A DNA stretch of 64,000 bases from assembly GCA_947179155.2 (NCBI GenBank), contig OX359286.1, positions 39,818,664 through 39,882,663 on the forward strand, read 5' to 3'. This document shows positions 11,398-21,561 of the stretch, one piece after another (positions within the stretch are counted from its first letter, which is position 1; each line of letters opens with the position of its first letter). Under the pieces are notes generated by a model, which saw only the letters and a list, made by a program, of their open reading frames with translations, searched no databases and was not told the DNA's origin. Position numbers and translations under genes: made by a program. The stretch is from Hedera helix. Lineage: Eukaryota; Streptophyta; Magnoliopsida; Apiales; Araliaceae.

Positions 11398-12425
11398 ATG
11401 AAAAATCATGGTCCTCCGATGTATTATTCTTCATTATTATCTCAAGATTTTTCACTTGATGATCCAAATTTGTTGGATGAATTCTCAACTCAAACTGATG
11501 TACCAATTCAAACTCTCGAAAATGAGTCTAACAAAAGAAGAACAGGGCGAAAGAGAAATTACACAATTGATGAAGATGTCCTTCTTGTTTCTGGATGACT
11601 TAATGTAAGCATGAATCCAATTCAAGGAAATGATCAGAAACATGGAAGATATTGGGAAAGAGTTCATGGATACAAAAATTTTGAGTCTGAACGCAATTAT
11701 ACTGTTTTGGCGAAACGTTGGTCAACAATTCAACTTGTGGTGAACAAATTTTGTGGATATTATGCTTCAATTGAAAGAATGCAACAAAGCGGTGTAGGTG
11801 AACAAGACAAGGTATTTTAATTTTTCATATAAAATTTTAATAAGTTTATTCTTATAGTTTATACTTAATACTTTGTAAATAATTTTTAAAATAGATATGT
11901 CAAGCATTAGAGATGTTCAAAAGTATCCAAAAGCAACCATTTGGATTTATGCATTGTTGGAGACTATTAAAGGATGCGCCAAAATGGAGAACAGATAATA
12001 TTGGAAAAAAACAGAAAGGTACTAGAAAATCAAGTCCAGCAGCATCTTCTCCATCAACCGTAGAAGAAGTAAGTTTGGATGAAGATGATGGTATTGAAGA
12101 TACAATCTCTGCAGGATTGGAGAGGCCAATGGGAAGAAAGGCTTCGAAATCACAAGATAAAAAGGGCAAAGGAACCGGTGATACTAGTACGCCTATGGAA
12201 TTGAGGTTTGAGAAGTTCGAGCATCAGATGAAATTGAACCAACAAAAGAGACAAGAGAACATGGACAAAATATATTTTCAAAAGCAAGAGAAGTTGAATA
12301 TAATGAAAGCACAAGAGGATGAAAGGATTATGATGATTGACACTACTATCATGGAGCCTGAAGTAGCTGAATATTACAAACAACGCAAGAAAGAAATCAT
12401 GAAAAGAGTTACATCTAGTAGTTGA
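11398..12425 (+). pseudogene. Harbinger accessory protein (NAM-associated/Myb-like ORF), one nonsense mutation
   Basis: This is the DNA-binding partner that PIF/Harbinger elements need besides the transposase. Exon 1 starts at 11398 (MKNHGPPMYYSS...). It runs through KRRTGRKRNYTIDEDVLLVSG, hits TGA at 11596-11598 where the family has Trp, then continues in frame through NPIQGNDQKHGRYWERV. The intron is 11812-11894 (GT..AG, phase 0). Exon 2 from 11895 encodes the NAM-associated C-terminal part (FGFMHCWRLLKDAPKW) and a Lys/Glu/Gln-rich coiled tail ending EIMKRVTSSS. Apart from the single stop the reading frame is intact, so inactivation looks recent. Confidence 0.85.
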
Positions 12426-12503
12426 CTTGCTTATTATTATAGAACTGTTGATTTGCTTATTATTGTAGTAGAATGTAATGGATTATGCTCCACCATGTAG
12501 TGA

Positions 12504-13781
12504 CTACAAGTGTTGAATAATATCTTCTTGAAGTTGAGAATGAACTTGTCTATCCCTTATGCGGTGATTGGCTTCAATAAATGCAAGTAATTGCGGGGTA
12601 CGCTCATGAGACACTTCTACAGTGGGAATCTCGTTATGTGTATCATAGGTTGCTGGTTCTTGACTTTCATCTCGTTCATCCTCAATGATCATATTATGTA
12701 GTATTATGCATGCAGTCATAATTTCTTTTAGTATTGTTTGATCCCAAAATCATGCAGGACCACAAACAATTGCAAAACGTGCTTGGAGTACCCCAAATAT
12801 AATGCTCGCTCAACGTCTTTCCTAAGCGCCTCTTGAGTCTTCGTAAATAGTTTTCTTTTATTTCCTCGAGGTGCCGAAATGGTTTTAACAAATGTTGCCC
12901 ATGGGGGATATATACCATCAACAAGGTAATATCCCATCGTGTACTCATTTCCATTAATTGAGTAGTTCACAGCTGGAGCACGACCTTCAATAAGAGCAGA
13001 GAAGATAGATGATCTCTCCAAAACGTTAATATCATTATGAGAGCCCGGTAATCCAAAAAATGCATGCCATATCCAAAGATCGTATGAAGCCACCGCTTCT
13101 AAAATAATTGTTGGCTCATGCACATGTCCAGAATACATACCATGCCACGCAACCGGACAATTCTTCCATTTCCAATGCATGCAGTCGATGCTCCCTGACA
13201 TCCCAGGAAAACCACGTTCTTCAGCTTTTGATAGCAGTCTAACGATGTCATCACTATTGGGGGATCTCAAATATTCATCACCAAAAATTGCAATGACTGC
13301 TTTTACAAATCTTTTAAGACTCAATATAGCTGTGCTTTCACCGATCCGCACATAATCATCAACGGAATCTGCTGAAATACCATAGGCAAGCATCCGCATT
13401 GAGGCAGTTATCTTTTGAAGAGAAGATAAACCGAATTGTTTTGCAGCATTCATTTTTTGGACGAAGTATGAATCATACGCTTCAACTGCTCTTTGAATTC
13501 GGAGGAAAAGTGGGCGCCGCATTCGAAATCTTCTCCGAAATAAATACGGGGGGTATGTAGGATGTTCAGCAAAATAATCACGAAAAAAGTCGATTATGAC
13601 CTTCATGTCTACCACGATCAATGGTAATACGACCTTGCACGGAACCACGATGACGTGATGTATGCCTATTGACATTTTGTTACTCTTCTTCAATAGCCGT
13701 CAAGCCTAAAAATTGCCCATATGCTTCTTCATCTTCTTCTTCATCCATGTGCAACATAGCTAATTCGAATTGACGAGACAT
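12504..13781 (-). pseudogene. PIF/Harbinger transposase (DDE_Tnp_4), multiply disrupted
   Basis: The transposase excises and inserts the element. Its frame begins at 13781 (MSRQFELAMLHMDEEED...). The DDE triad region is present: GSIDCMHWKWKNCP (first Asp), GLPGSHNDINVL (second Asp) and QEALRKDVERA (Glu). Breaks: an in-frame TAA after AIEEE near 13681; an extra T in a T-run near 13590, just before RDYFAEHPTYPPYL; a 5-bp insertion after DVERA near 12810; and a TGA at the expected GPA(R/W)FW motif. The C-terminus (MTACIILHNMIIEDERDE) is readable from 12719 to 12504. It is convergent with the accessory ORF, about 80 bp apart. Confidence 0.9.
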
Positions 13782-13889
13782 ATTTAAAATAACGTATTTG
13801 ACTGAAAAATTGAAGTTGAGATGAGTGAATATGAGAGACTGGATATGACTTATATTTATAGAGGTTGTTTGTTCGTTAAAATATATCCT

Positions 13890-13964
13890 TTGGAATATGA
13901 CCGTTGGAATATGACCGTTGGAATATGGTCGTTGGAATATGACCGTTGGAATATAGCCGTTGGA
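13890..13964. repeat. 14-bp tandem repeat upstream of Harbinger transposase
   Basis: Five near-identical copies of TTGGAATATGACCG lie about 110 bp upstream of the transposase start, inside the element. The position suits a transposase-binding or promoter array, which is inference. Confidence 0.8.
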
Positions 13965-14203
13965 GTTTTTTAAAATTCATTGATTATTTTAATCTTTTTA
14001 TATTATAGTCTGCGGGATAGTCCATCTGCTGGAATGATGGAAGACTAAAGGACATCTGCTGATGTCACATGGACTAAATATAGTCCAACAGATAGTCCAT
14101 CTGTTGAAGATGCTCTAAATAACTTTCTTCGAACAAGGCCAAACCAATTGGTTGAATTCTGCAGCTGCTTCAGGGTTGGGCTACTTCTAGTTATAACTCC
14201 CAT

Positions 14204-15614
14204 TTCTTATGCTAGCTAGAGCTTTCTCTATGTCTATGACCAACTCTATGTTTGTATAATCTTGAGTCGATCAAGATGAGATATTGTACGTGTTTAATTG
14301 TATATGTTGCTACTTGGACTTAGCTAGCCAATAAGTAACTAATTTCGGCACAATTAATTATAATTATTGGTCATACCAGCTGTGAAGGGGATGGATGGAT
14401 AGATGTGCACCCCACCATTTATGTGCTACTATTTTATCACTGTTTATAGACTACTGAATAATTACTCGCCGACTGGTCAGGTAGAAAGATATATATTTAT
14501 ATATTCCCTCTCCGTCTGCTATCATTATTTCTATCCAAGACTCCAGAGAACCTGGGTGGATGAATCTCTCCCCTTTTTCTTACTTAATTGGAATGCCATC
14601 CATTTCCATTTACGCTCTATTTAATTTCAACCCCGCCCCCATTTTTTTTATCTTGTATTGCCCTCTTGACCCTATACGCCCATACCCAATCAAAATATAT
14701 TTTACTCCCTCCCTCCTAACCAAAAGTATATTGAGATATATTTTTATTTTCACACAATAAATTAATAATCAAATAAAAATTTTAATATACATGATGCATG
14801 ATGCATATACAATTATTTATATTTCTTGAGAGGTTATTTAATATATCCCATATTATATCTTTTTAAGGTGATGGCACTCGGAATATGAGAAGAGAAAGGT
14901 TATGGTTTGGTACGTTTAATTTGTGGGTTATTATTGCTGTACTTTTGTTTAACGATTTATTTAGTAACTTAGCTTCTTCATTTATTTAATGTATATATAA
15001 TTTTAGATAATTAACATTTTCACGAATAAAATTTGATGTTTTAATAAATTTCTTCTTACATGAATATAAAACCTATTTACTATTCATGTTTGAGAAATTT
15101 TATAAAACTATCAATTTTACTTGTGAAAATATCAAATCTCTAATTTTATCATGCGAGAGCTTTCTCCTATCCAAAACTCACAAACATGGATACGGTTGGT
15201 ATCTCATATCCTTTTTCTTTGTGGCCTACGCGGTGGAGGGAAAAAAACATTTTTCACAAACTAATCTCTGGCAGGAAAACTAGGGGAAAACAAATTACTC
15301 CTTCCATCTTTCCAAGATATAGCACAACTCTCGAACAAATGTGATCACAAGGTTTACCAAATGTATCCAATCATACAATATCTCCACTCCTGGTAGTGAT
15401 TGCATCGATAGTAATGGTTATTTATGTACAACAAGTGCCTTATTTACTTCCAGTTTACTAGTGCAACAGATCAACTACGAACATCAGGCTGTGTAGATTC
15501 AACCCGGCATGTTGAGAGAGGGGGGAGATCAAAGGCTTTACATGACCTTTACCAGCCTTCCTTATTCAGGTCTAGAAATGTCAATAAACCAGGAGTTTTG
15601 CCCTAATCGGCAGA
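14204..15614. other. Intergenic plus 3' region of the rhodanese gene
   Basis: Promoter-side sequence of the dead IQD gene followed by AT-rich spacer. The part from about 15300 to 15614 probably contains the 3' UTR of the minus-strand rhodanese gene. No other gene is seen. Confidence 0.5.
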
Positions 15615-18272
15615 TCACAACTCTATCGGAAGTTCATTCTGACTCCAAGCAGCAAAACCACCAGCTATGTCAGTAACCCCAGTAAACCCCTGCAGAAATA
15701 CAAAGAGTATGTGTCCTGTAAGACTTGAATCAAGGTTAGAAGTTAACTAAACTGGACTATGATACGCAGACCATATGAATGCACAAAGAGGAAGCAGAAG
15801 AAAAAAAACTCCACAAATGAAGTGAAGATTTCAAGTCCACAGCCATGCAGATTCCCACTTTAGACCATAACAACTGATGTAATAATTAACAAAATGACCG
15901 TCCAAATTAAGGATACTCTATACAACATCTTGAGAATAGACGCCATAAGATCCGCTACATGAAATTTCACCTGTAACCATGTGTTTTAGAGGCTTTTACT
16001 AATTAAACACAATTACACTATTACCCTCCCCACCCAGACATACACAAAATGTTCCTTTTCCCATTATAACTAATAGATGGACATTTCTATTCTGTCATTA
16101 AGCAATTTCCACATTCAGTTTCTATCCTAGGCTGCCTGTACATTCCCATTTAATCTTGTAAGATTGACCAACCAAATAACTGAACTTTAAAAGCTTCATC
16201 TTGATGCTTACCGATTGATTAATACTCTAAAGGATAAATCCACATAAGATTGACGCTCCTATATATTGACCTAAGTTTTGTTGATTGAAAGAAAATATAT
16301 CCATGTATCTGAGGAAGCTTATATTAACTATAAAGACCACGTTAAAGTTTTCCAAAGAGCACCTCCAGATCATACTAACATGTTGCAGAATACCTTGCTC
16401 ATTGTTTCAGTATTTCTTCCAAACACCAGGAATTAAAAAAGTTTAATAAACAAAAGTAACTCCCAACATATGTTGTTCCATTTTACCTTATCTGGTTAAT
16501 GTTATACAGTAATAAATCTCTAGAAAAAAGTGGACAAGAAATACGTATTATGTATCTAAAAAGTACACGATGGCTGAAAATGAGTAGAGCCTTTTGTCGC
16601 AGTTAAATACTTACAGCTGATAGAAGATCAGTTACAGCCATGAGTGACCTTCTCCCCAACTGGCACCCCTGTAGAAGGAAGAAATAGAACATCATTAATG
16701 ATGAACTTTGGTGTAAAGTTAAAAAATTTGTCCATATAAATCAATCCCACATCAAGTTCAGGGACATACAACAATAATTTCATCATCTTTTCTGAAATGT
16801 GACAGTACTTCATCCACGAAGTTGGGGTTTTTGGTCATCCCTGTATCAGCAAACGAAAGAATGATAGATAAGGATGTAAACACCAACCACATAAAGTACT
16901 ATAATAAGGGGAAAGTATATGTTTTTGCGTATATGTTTTTGCTGATAACCAAAGGCTATATATAGATCAATATAATGCAAATAGTAGTTTTATTTATCAC
17001 AAGTATTCGTAATACAATTCTTGCCAATACAACATAGTACCCATTCTATAATTGGATGCCAGATAAATCATGTCACTATGACCAACCTAAAGCTGCCTAT
17101 TCTATCACTTCTCAGTCACACTATTTGTAGTTAATACATTTACAGTAATGTAATTTTAGAAAAAGTAAAATCATATTTGAAATAAGAAAAGTTCAACTCA
17201 AGTTCAGGAGAGAGAGAGGGGGGGGGGGGGGGGGGGGGGGGGTAAGTCCATGCGTCCAATGAGAGCCTAATTTCTAACAAAATGAAAGTCCACCTTCAAA
17301 TTTAATGTAACAATTCTCATCGTATTTAAGTAAGTTGTGACATTTGTTATTGATAATATCAAATTTGAAACATCTAAGTTTTAATAGTGTCTCTCATAAT
17401 GTTAATGTTAAAAGTGCAATAAGCGCTTGAGTAAGGTTGATGGTTGACAAAGCAACACAATACAATACAAAGATTAAACTTGCTGGAGAATACATATGGG
17501 TTTATGGTGATTAATGAAAAGAAACCTGATCCAACTCTGAACATGTAAGGAATATTGATAGCCTCAACGGCATGTCCAGCACTGAATTCATCAGGAGTCC
17601 TACAAAATTAGCAGAGCCACCACCCAAATATCCAGAAGAATCACATTAGCAAGCCCAGTTAAGCTCAATGATTATCAGTTTAAAATGCCCAATATCCACA
17701 AGAATGAAACTTGATTCCACAGCACAGTAATATTATTAGTAGTAGATAGGGTACCTGACATCCAAATAGCGATGGCCAGCTTGAAGAAGCTCGTGAGCTA
17801 CACGAACTGGTACCGAAGTGGGAGTAGTTGTAAACTCCACATTCTCTCCCACAGTCGCCATCCAACTTCCAAAATCAAAATTCCTCTCGATTACTATTTG
17901 CTTTAATCGAATTCCACCATTTTTAATATATATATATATATATATACACGTTCTTTTCCAACTTATATTAATGAGTAAAAAGGAAAAAAAGAAGAGAAAA
18001 TCTAAAATTACGCAGGGTACGTACCTGAAGCTTGAATTTCTGTCATTGTGAGTAATGCTACGTCGTCTTGGGAGGGGAAAGCGAGAGTTTGTGGCGGATA
18101 ACAACGATGCTAAAGCATACCTGTTGAATGCGATTAAAAATTAATGTTAAAGCTAAATAAATAGGAGAGAGAGGAGAAAAGAAAGTGATCTGTACCTGTT
18201 GTGATTAAGGAAAAGGGGCTGAGAGCTAGGAAATTGAACTAGTGGGGAGGAAGGAACAAACAGAGTCGACAT
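15615..18272 (-). CDS. STR15: Chloroplast rhodanese-like sulfurtransferase, STR15/SEN1-STR16 type
   Basis: Single-domain rhodanese (thiosulfate sulfurtransferase family), predicted plastid. Seven exons, all with GT..AG introns and consistent phase: 18272-18196, 18120-18025, 17865-17755, 17599-17526, 16840-16770, 16668-16615, 15689-15615; 185 residues, stop TGA. Residues 1 to about 55 are Ser/Arg-rich (MSTLFVPSSPLVQFPSSQ...), a transit-peptide-like leader. The domain runs from VPVRVAHELLQAGHRYLDVR through TPDEFSAGHAVEAINIPYM to the active-site loop VGCQLGRRS, with catalytic Cys145, and ends DIAGGFAAWSQNELPIEL. The loop reads CQLGRRS where relatives usually have CQSG(R/K)RS. It is divergent from LTO1, matching (from memory) the adjacency of SEN1 and LTO1 in Arabidopsis; that favours STR15 over STR16. 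The exon 3 acceptor was chosen to keep phase. Confidence 0.9.
17218..17242. repeat. Poly-G tract in rhodanese intron 4
   Basis: About 25 consecutive G on the plus strand preceded by (AG)n. On the coding strand this is poly-C. The exact length may be unreliable in an assembly. Confidence 0.9.
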
Positions 18273-18381
18273 GATTTCTTGCTCTTACTAAGTTTTAGTG
18301 TTAATTTGCTTCTTCCTTCCTTCCTTCCTTTCTTCTTTTATGATTTTTACTGCAAAGAAACTAAGATTATAAAGGAGGTTA

Positions 18382-18401
18382 TATATATATATATATATAT
18401 T
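18382..18401. repeat. (AT)n microsatellite upstream of the rhodanese gene
   Basis: About ten AT units in the 5' flank. Confidence 0.85.
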
Positions 18402-18581
18402 TGATGGAAAGCAAGCGTGGTTGGTTGTATGGGTGACTCATTGCCACCTGTTTAACTTTCAGTTTGGATAAACTGAATGATCAGATGGCGAAGATAAGTT
18501 TGACATGCTTATGGATTTATTCAATTACCAAACACGTCTCCCAATGCTATCGGTTTGAGTGCGCCCCCCGCCGGGTAATAA

Positions 18582-18918
18582 GAGCATCTCCAGCAATGGC
18601 TTTCTAGACTATATTTAGTCTAGGATTTATTTTTCCGCTTCAGCAGATGGACTAAATATAGTCCATGACTATATTTGATCTCCTCAAAAGACTATATCTA
18701 TGAATGAGATAGTCCATGGACTATAAATTTATTAATATTTAAATAAAAAAGTAGAAAGATGATAGGAGTTTTGTTGAATTTATTAATTATTTTAATCTTT
18801 TTATATTATAGTCCATGGGATAGTCCATCTGCTGCAATAATAGAAGACTAAAGGACATTTGTTGATGTCATATAGATTAAATATAGTCTATAAGATAGTC
18901 TATCTGTTGAAAATGGCC
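18582..18918. mobile_element. Harbinger-derived MITE (337 bp)
   Basis: The ends GAGCATCTCCAGCA and, inverted, GGCCATTTTCAACAG match those of the 3.4-kb Harbinger element at 10738. The right ~150 bp is closely related to that element's right end: TTTTAATCTTTTTATATTAT, then GGGATAGTCCATCTGCTG, GAAGACTAAAGGACAT. The flanks are TAA on the left and TAT on the right, an imperfect 3-bp duplication. No ORF. It sits about 310 bp upstream of the rhodanese start codon. Confidence 0.85.
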
Positions 18919-18921
18919 TAT

Positions 18922-20793
18922 GTACTCCCCTTGGGTCTTCTATTTCGTTTGGATAATATATTGGTAGCCTCAAATGATATCCTCAACTGTTATCAAGTTG
19001 GGCCCATGTTAAACTTTATCTTAAATTATCAATCCCACACACACTACTACGTTCCAAGGAAAAATAAATAAAAAATAATAATAAGAGTTAAAAAGAAGAG
19101 TTTATGAGTGAGTGGGACATTAAAATTAAGGATAAGAGAATAATATAGAAAAATAAAAGATGGTGACAAAGTTTCAAAAAAAAAAAAAAAAGCCGTTATT
19201 TTCTTTCTCTTCCTTTAATAATATACTAATTTATATGACACACATTAGGTGTGTATAATTAAAAAAATTAAAATATTTAAATAAAACTTAAAAAGTATGG
19301 ATGAAAAAATATAAAAGAAAAAATAAGGATAAAAAATGAGAAAAAGAAAATAAGACAGTTAAGAAAAGATAAGAGAGAAAGTAGGGATAAAAAATGAGAG
19401 AAGAAAAAAAATAAGGCACGTATTGATTAAATGGTACTTATAAAATACTAATAGTACGGACCATCTTTATATTATTTATTTTCCTGTAAATAATCCGAGT
19501 AATACTTTGTGTTTTAGATGGAATGAATTAGGGCTTAATCGGAATGGACTTATAAGTTAGTCAAAATTTTATAAGTACTTTTTTAGTGTTTGTATTCTTT
19601 AGTTTATACATTGTCTTATAAGTAAGTTCTGAGAAATAACAGTTTTTATTTTTTAATTTTTTTTTTAAAATAAGTAAGTTTGACCATATATAAAAAATAT
19701 TTTACTTTCATTTTAGTAATATTTACAATGTCTAAACTTAAGTAATTTTAAACACTTTTACAAATTAGTTGATTTTAAATTTTGACTTATAAATTAAAAT
19801 AATGATAAACACTTTTATTTATAATTCATAATTTTAAATAATTTATAAATTATTTTAAATTTTAACTCATATAAATCGTTTCAAAATAAGGCATTCAGAT
19901 TGATAGTCACGATTACATATGATGAATCAGACTGCTATGTGCATATGACACTGAGAACACATGGTAAACAAGTTAATAAAACTCACTGCGTTAGATTAGG
20001 TGAGGTCACTCATATTTTAGAATAAAATATTAACTAGAATTTGATGAATTAGATGTGACTAACTTCGCTTGTACACTTGTATTATATATGTACTATATTT
20101 AGAAAATTGATAGTCTCACATGAGTTGTTTTTTAACGTAAGTATAAAATTTATTTATTATTTATGTAAAAAATATTATATAAAAATATTAATTTCCTAAA
20201 CTTATATACAATCAAGTTGTTCATTAATTATTTGTTTATTTTATTTTTTTAAGAGTGATGAGCAAGGAATTGCTGAATAATATAATTAGACAGGTGATAA
20301 CATAAACGCTCAAAAATAAACTTGTTAAAGACGATGACATAAAAATTGTGTTGTAATAATATCACATCTAGTCTAACTTGGGCACATCCTAAGTTTATAA
20401 TATATTGTTATGCCATCTATAAATCCATTAAATAGAGGAATACGATTTTAATTTTTCTTTGTTTAAAAGAGAGGCTTTTTTTCTTGTTAAACTTTAATTT
20501 TTCTTATTCAATATATTAGAATTTTATAATGCAAATTTAGAGATAATTTTTTGGATGATATACTTTTCAATATCAAAATTTAAAGGGTTGAAGATTTACT
20601 ATTAGTCAACTTAATAAAATAATATGTGTAAGTGAAATCATTTCCAAAGATTAGTATTTCAATTATAAAAAATAAAAATAAAAAAGTAACAAAAACATGT
20701 AAGATACTTATTTTCAAAATAAGAGGGTATTATTTTTCAGAAATTTATAAGAAAGTAGGATTTTCATGGGATTGAAAATGATAGATTAATTAG
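18922..20793. other. AT-rich intergenic with repeat copy
   Basis: No gene is visible. It holds the second ACTTATAA-type repeat (about 19530-19900) and several poly-A/poly-T runs. Confidence 0.5.
19530..19900. repeat. AT-rich ACTTATAA-type dispersed repeat, copy 2
   Basis: Starts AGGGCTTAATCGGAATGGACTT and shares ACTTATAAGTTA and AATTTTAAATTTTGACTTATA-like words with the repeat around 1903-2233/5651-5703. Ends are approximate. Confidence 0.4.
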
Positions 20794-20905
20794 GGCAAAA
20801 TTAATGATTTCTCCACTATACTTGACACCTTTTATTTACTATACTATTGAACTTTTAATTTTTGTAATTACCATATGAAACTAATTATAATAGTGAAATT
20901 GGATT
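20794..20905 (+). repeat. Left terminal inverted repeat of the MULE
   Basis: Matches, in inverted orientation, the sequence 48906 down to about 48795. The first 21 positions differ at one base, and similarity decays inward. Confidence 0.7.
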
Positions 20906-21261
20906 ATTTTGTTAATTTGACTGAGCGTCTGTTAAAGAATCTTAATTTTTTTCTTATATGACTTTGAAGAACAAAAACAAAAACAAAAACAAAAGGAAAT
21001 GTCATGGCCCAATCCTATGTGGTTTCCGTAACAAAATTCTAACACCAAAAATGTTTCGAAATTCGAAAGTTGAGAGAGAGAGAAGATGCGAAGAACATAT
21101 TGGAAATCTAGGGTTTTTCTTCTTCAAATCTCTGCCTGAGATCTTCGTTGGTACAAGGTATGTATGATTTTGTGTTTAAAAGCTAGGGCTTTTAGCGAGA
21201 TTGGCTAAAAACTAGCATTTTCTAGTTGATTGTTTTTTGCCGATATTTTTTCTGTTGATTT

Positions 21262-21493
21262 TAAAAATGTCAATTTGGAAATTTTTAAAGGTAGGAGGGA
21301 TGGGTACCTTTGTACATTTAAATAATACTTTATAATGGGTACCTTTGAAAGAAGGTGGGGGATTTTTAGAATCAAAAATGATGATTTGGGGATTTTCAAA
21401 AGGTAAGAGGGATGGGTACCTTCGTACGTTCAAATAATGTTTTGTAATAGGTACCTTTAAAAGAAAGTAGGGGATTTTTGGAATTAAAAATGG
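21262..21493. repeat. ~113-bp tandem duplication in the MULE intron
   Basis: Two adjacent units share GGGATGGGTACCTT, then a (T/C)AAATAAT stretch, then GGTACCTTT and GGGGATTTTT. A third, more degenerate unit continues at 38961-39030 beyond the solo LTR, showing that the LTR inserted into this array. Confidence 0.75.
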
Positions 21494-21561
21494 TGTAATG
21501 ACCAAGAAAAACCTTGTAAGATTATTATTAATGAAAATTAAATTATTTAAATATGATTATG

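Larger units (their letters stand above)
10738..14115. mobile_element. PIF/Harbinger DNA transposon (3.4 kb, decayed)
   Basis: The ends are imperfect inverted repeats (left GGCCATCTCCAGCAG; right, inverted, GAGCATCTTCAACAG) flanked by a 3-bp TAA duplication (10735-10737, 14116-14118), diagnostic of PIF/Harbinger. It carries the usual pair of convergent genes: a Myb/NAM-associated-type ORF on the plus strand and a DDE transposase on the minus strand. Both are disrupted, so the element is no longer autonomous. Subterminal words such as ACTAAATATAGTCC and GATAGTCCATCTGCTG recur in the MITE at 18582-18918. Confidence 0.92.
9905..14203 (-). pseudogene. IQ67-domain (IQD) calmodulin-binding protein pseudogene, split by Harbinger
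   Basis: IQD proteins are plant calmodulin-binding, microtubule/nucleus-associated scaffolds. The first exon starts at 14203 with Met-Gly and reads into NWFGLVRRKLFRSSSHRQTI, an IQD-like N-terminus. The frame is cut at the TAA target site by a 3.4-kb transposon (10738-14115). A later exon fragment ending at 10498 encodes IIIQSYFRRQL. After an intron (GT at 10497, AG before 10064) comes ARRAFRALRSLVKLQRVV, the second half of the IQ67 domain. The phase-0 intron inside the IQ motif is the conserved position in this family. The last exon has two in-frame TGA codons: one after LQRVV, where Arg is expected before GLIVRRQ, and one after HALAR. A stop also lies between the N-terminal part and the IQ exon. 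No functional product is expected. Confidence 0.8.

Noticed and set aside
14700..15300. Stowaway-like MITE suggested by CTCCCTCC words
   Set aside because: No matching inverted end or TA duplication could be located.
17736..18104. Single 122-residue ORF including TYI-rich core
   Set aside because: It reads through a rhodanese intron containing an AT microsatellite; the two exons are separated by GT..AG sites.
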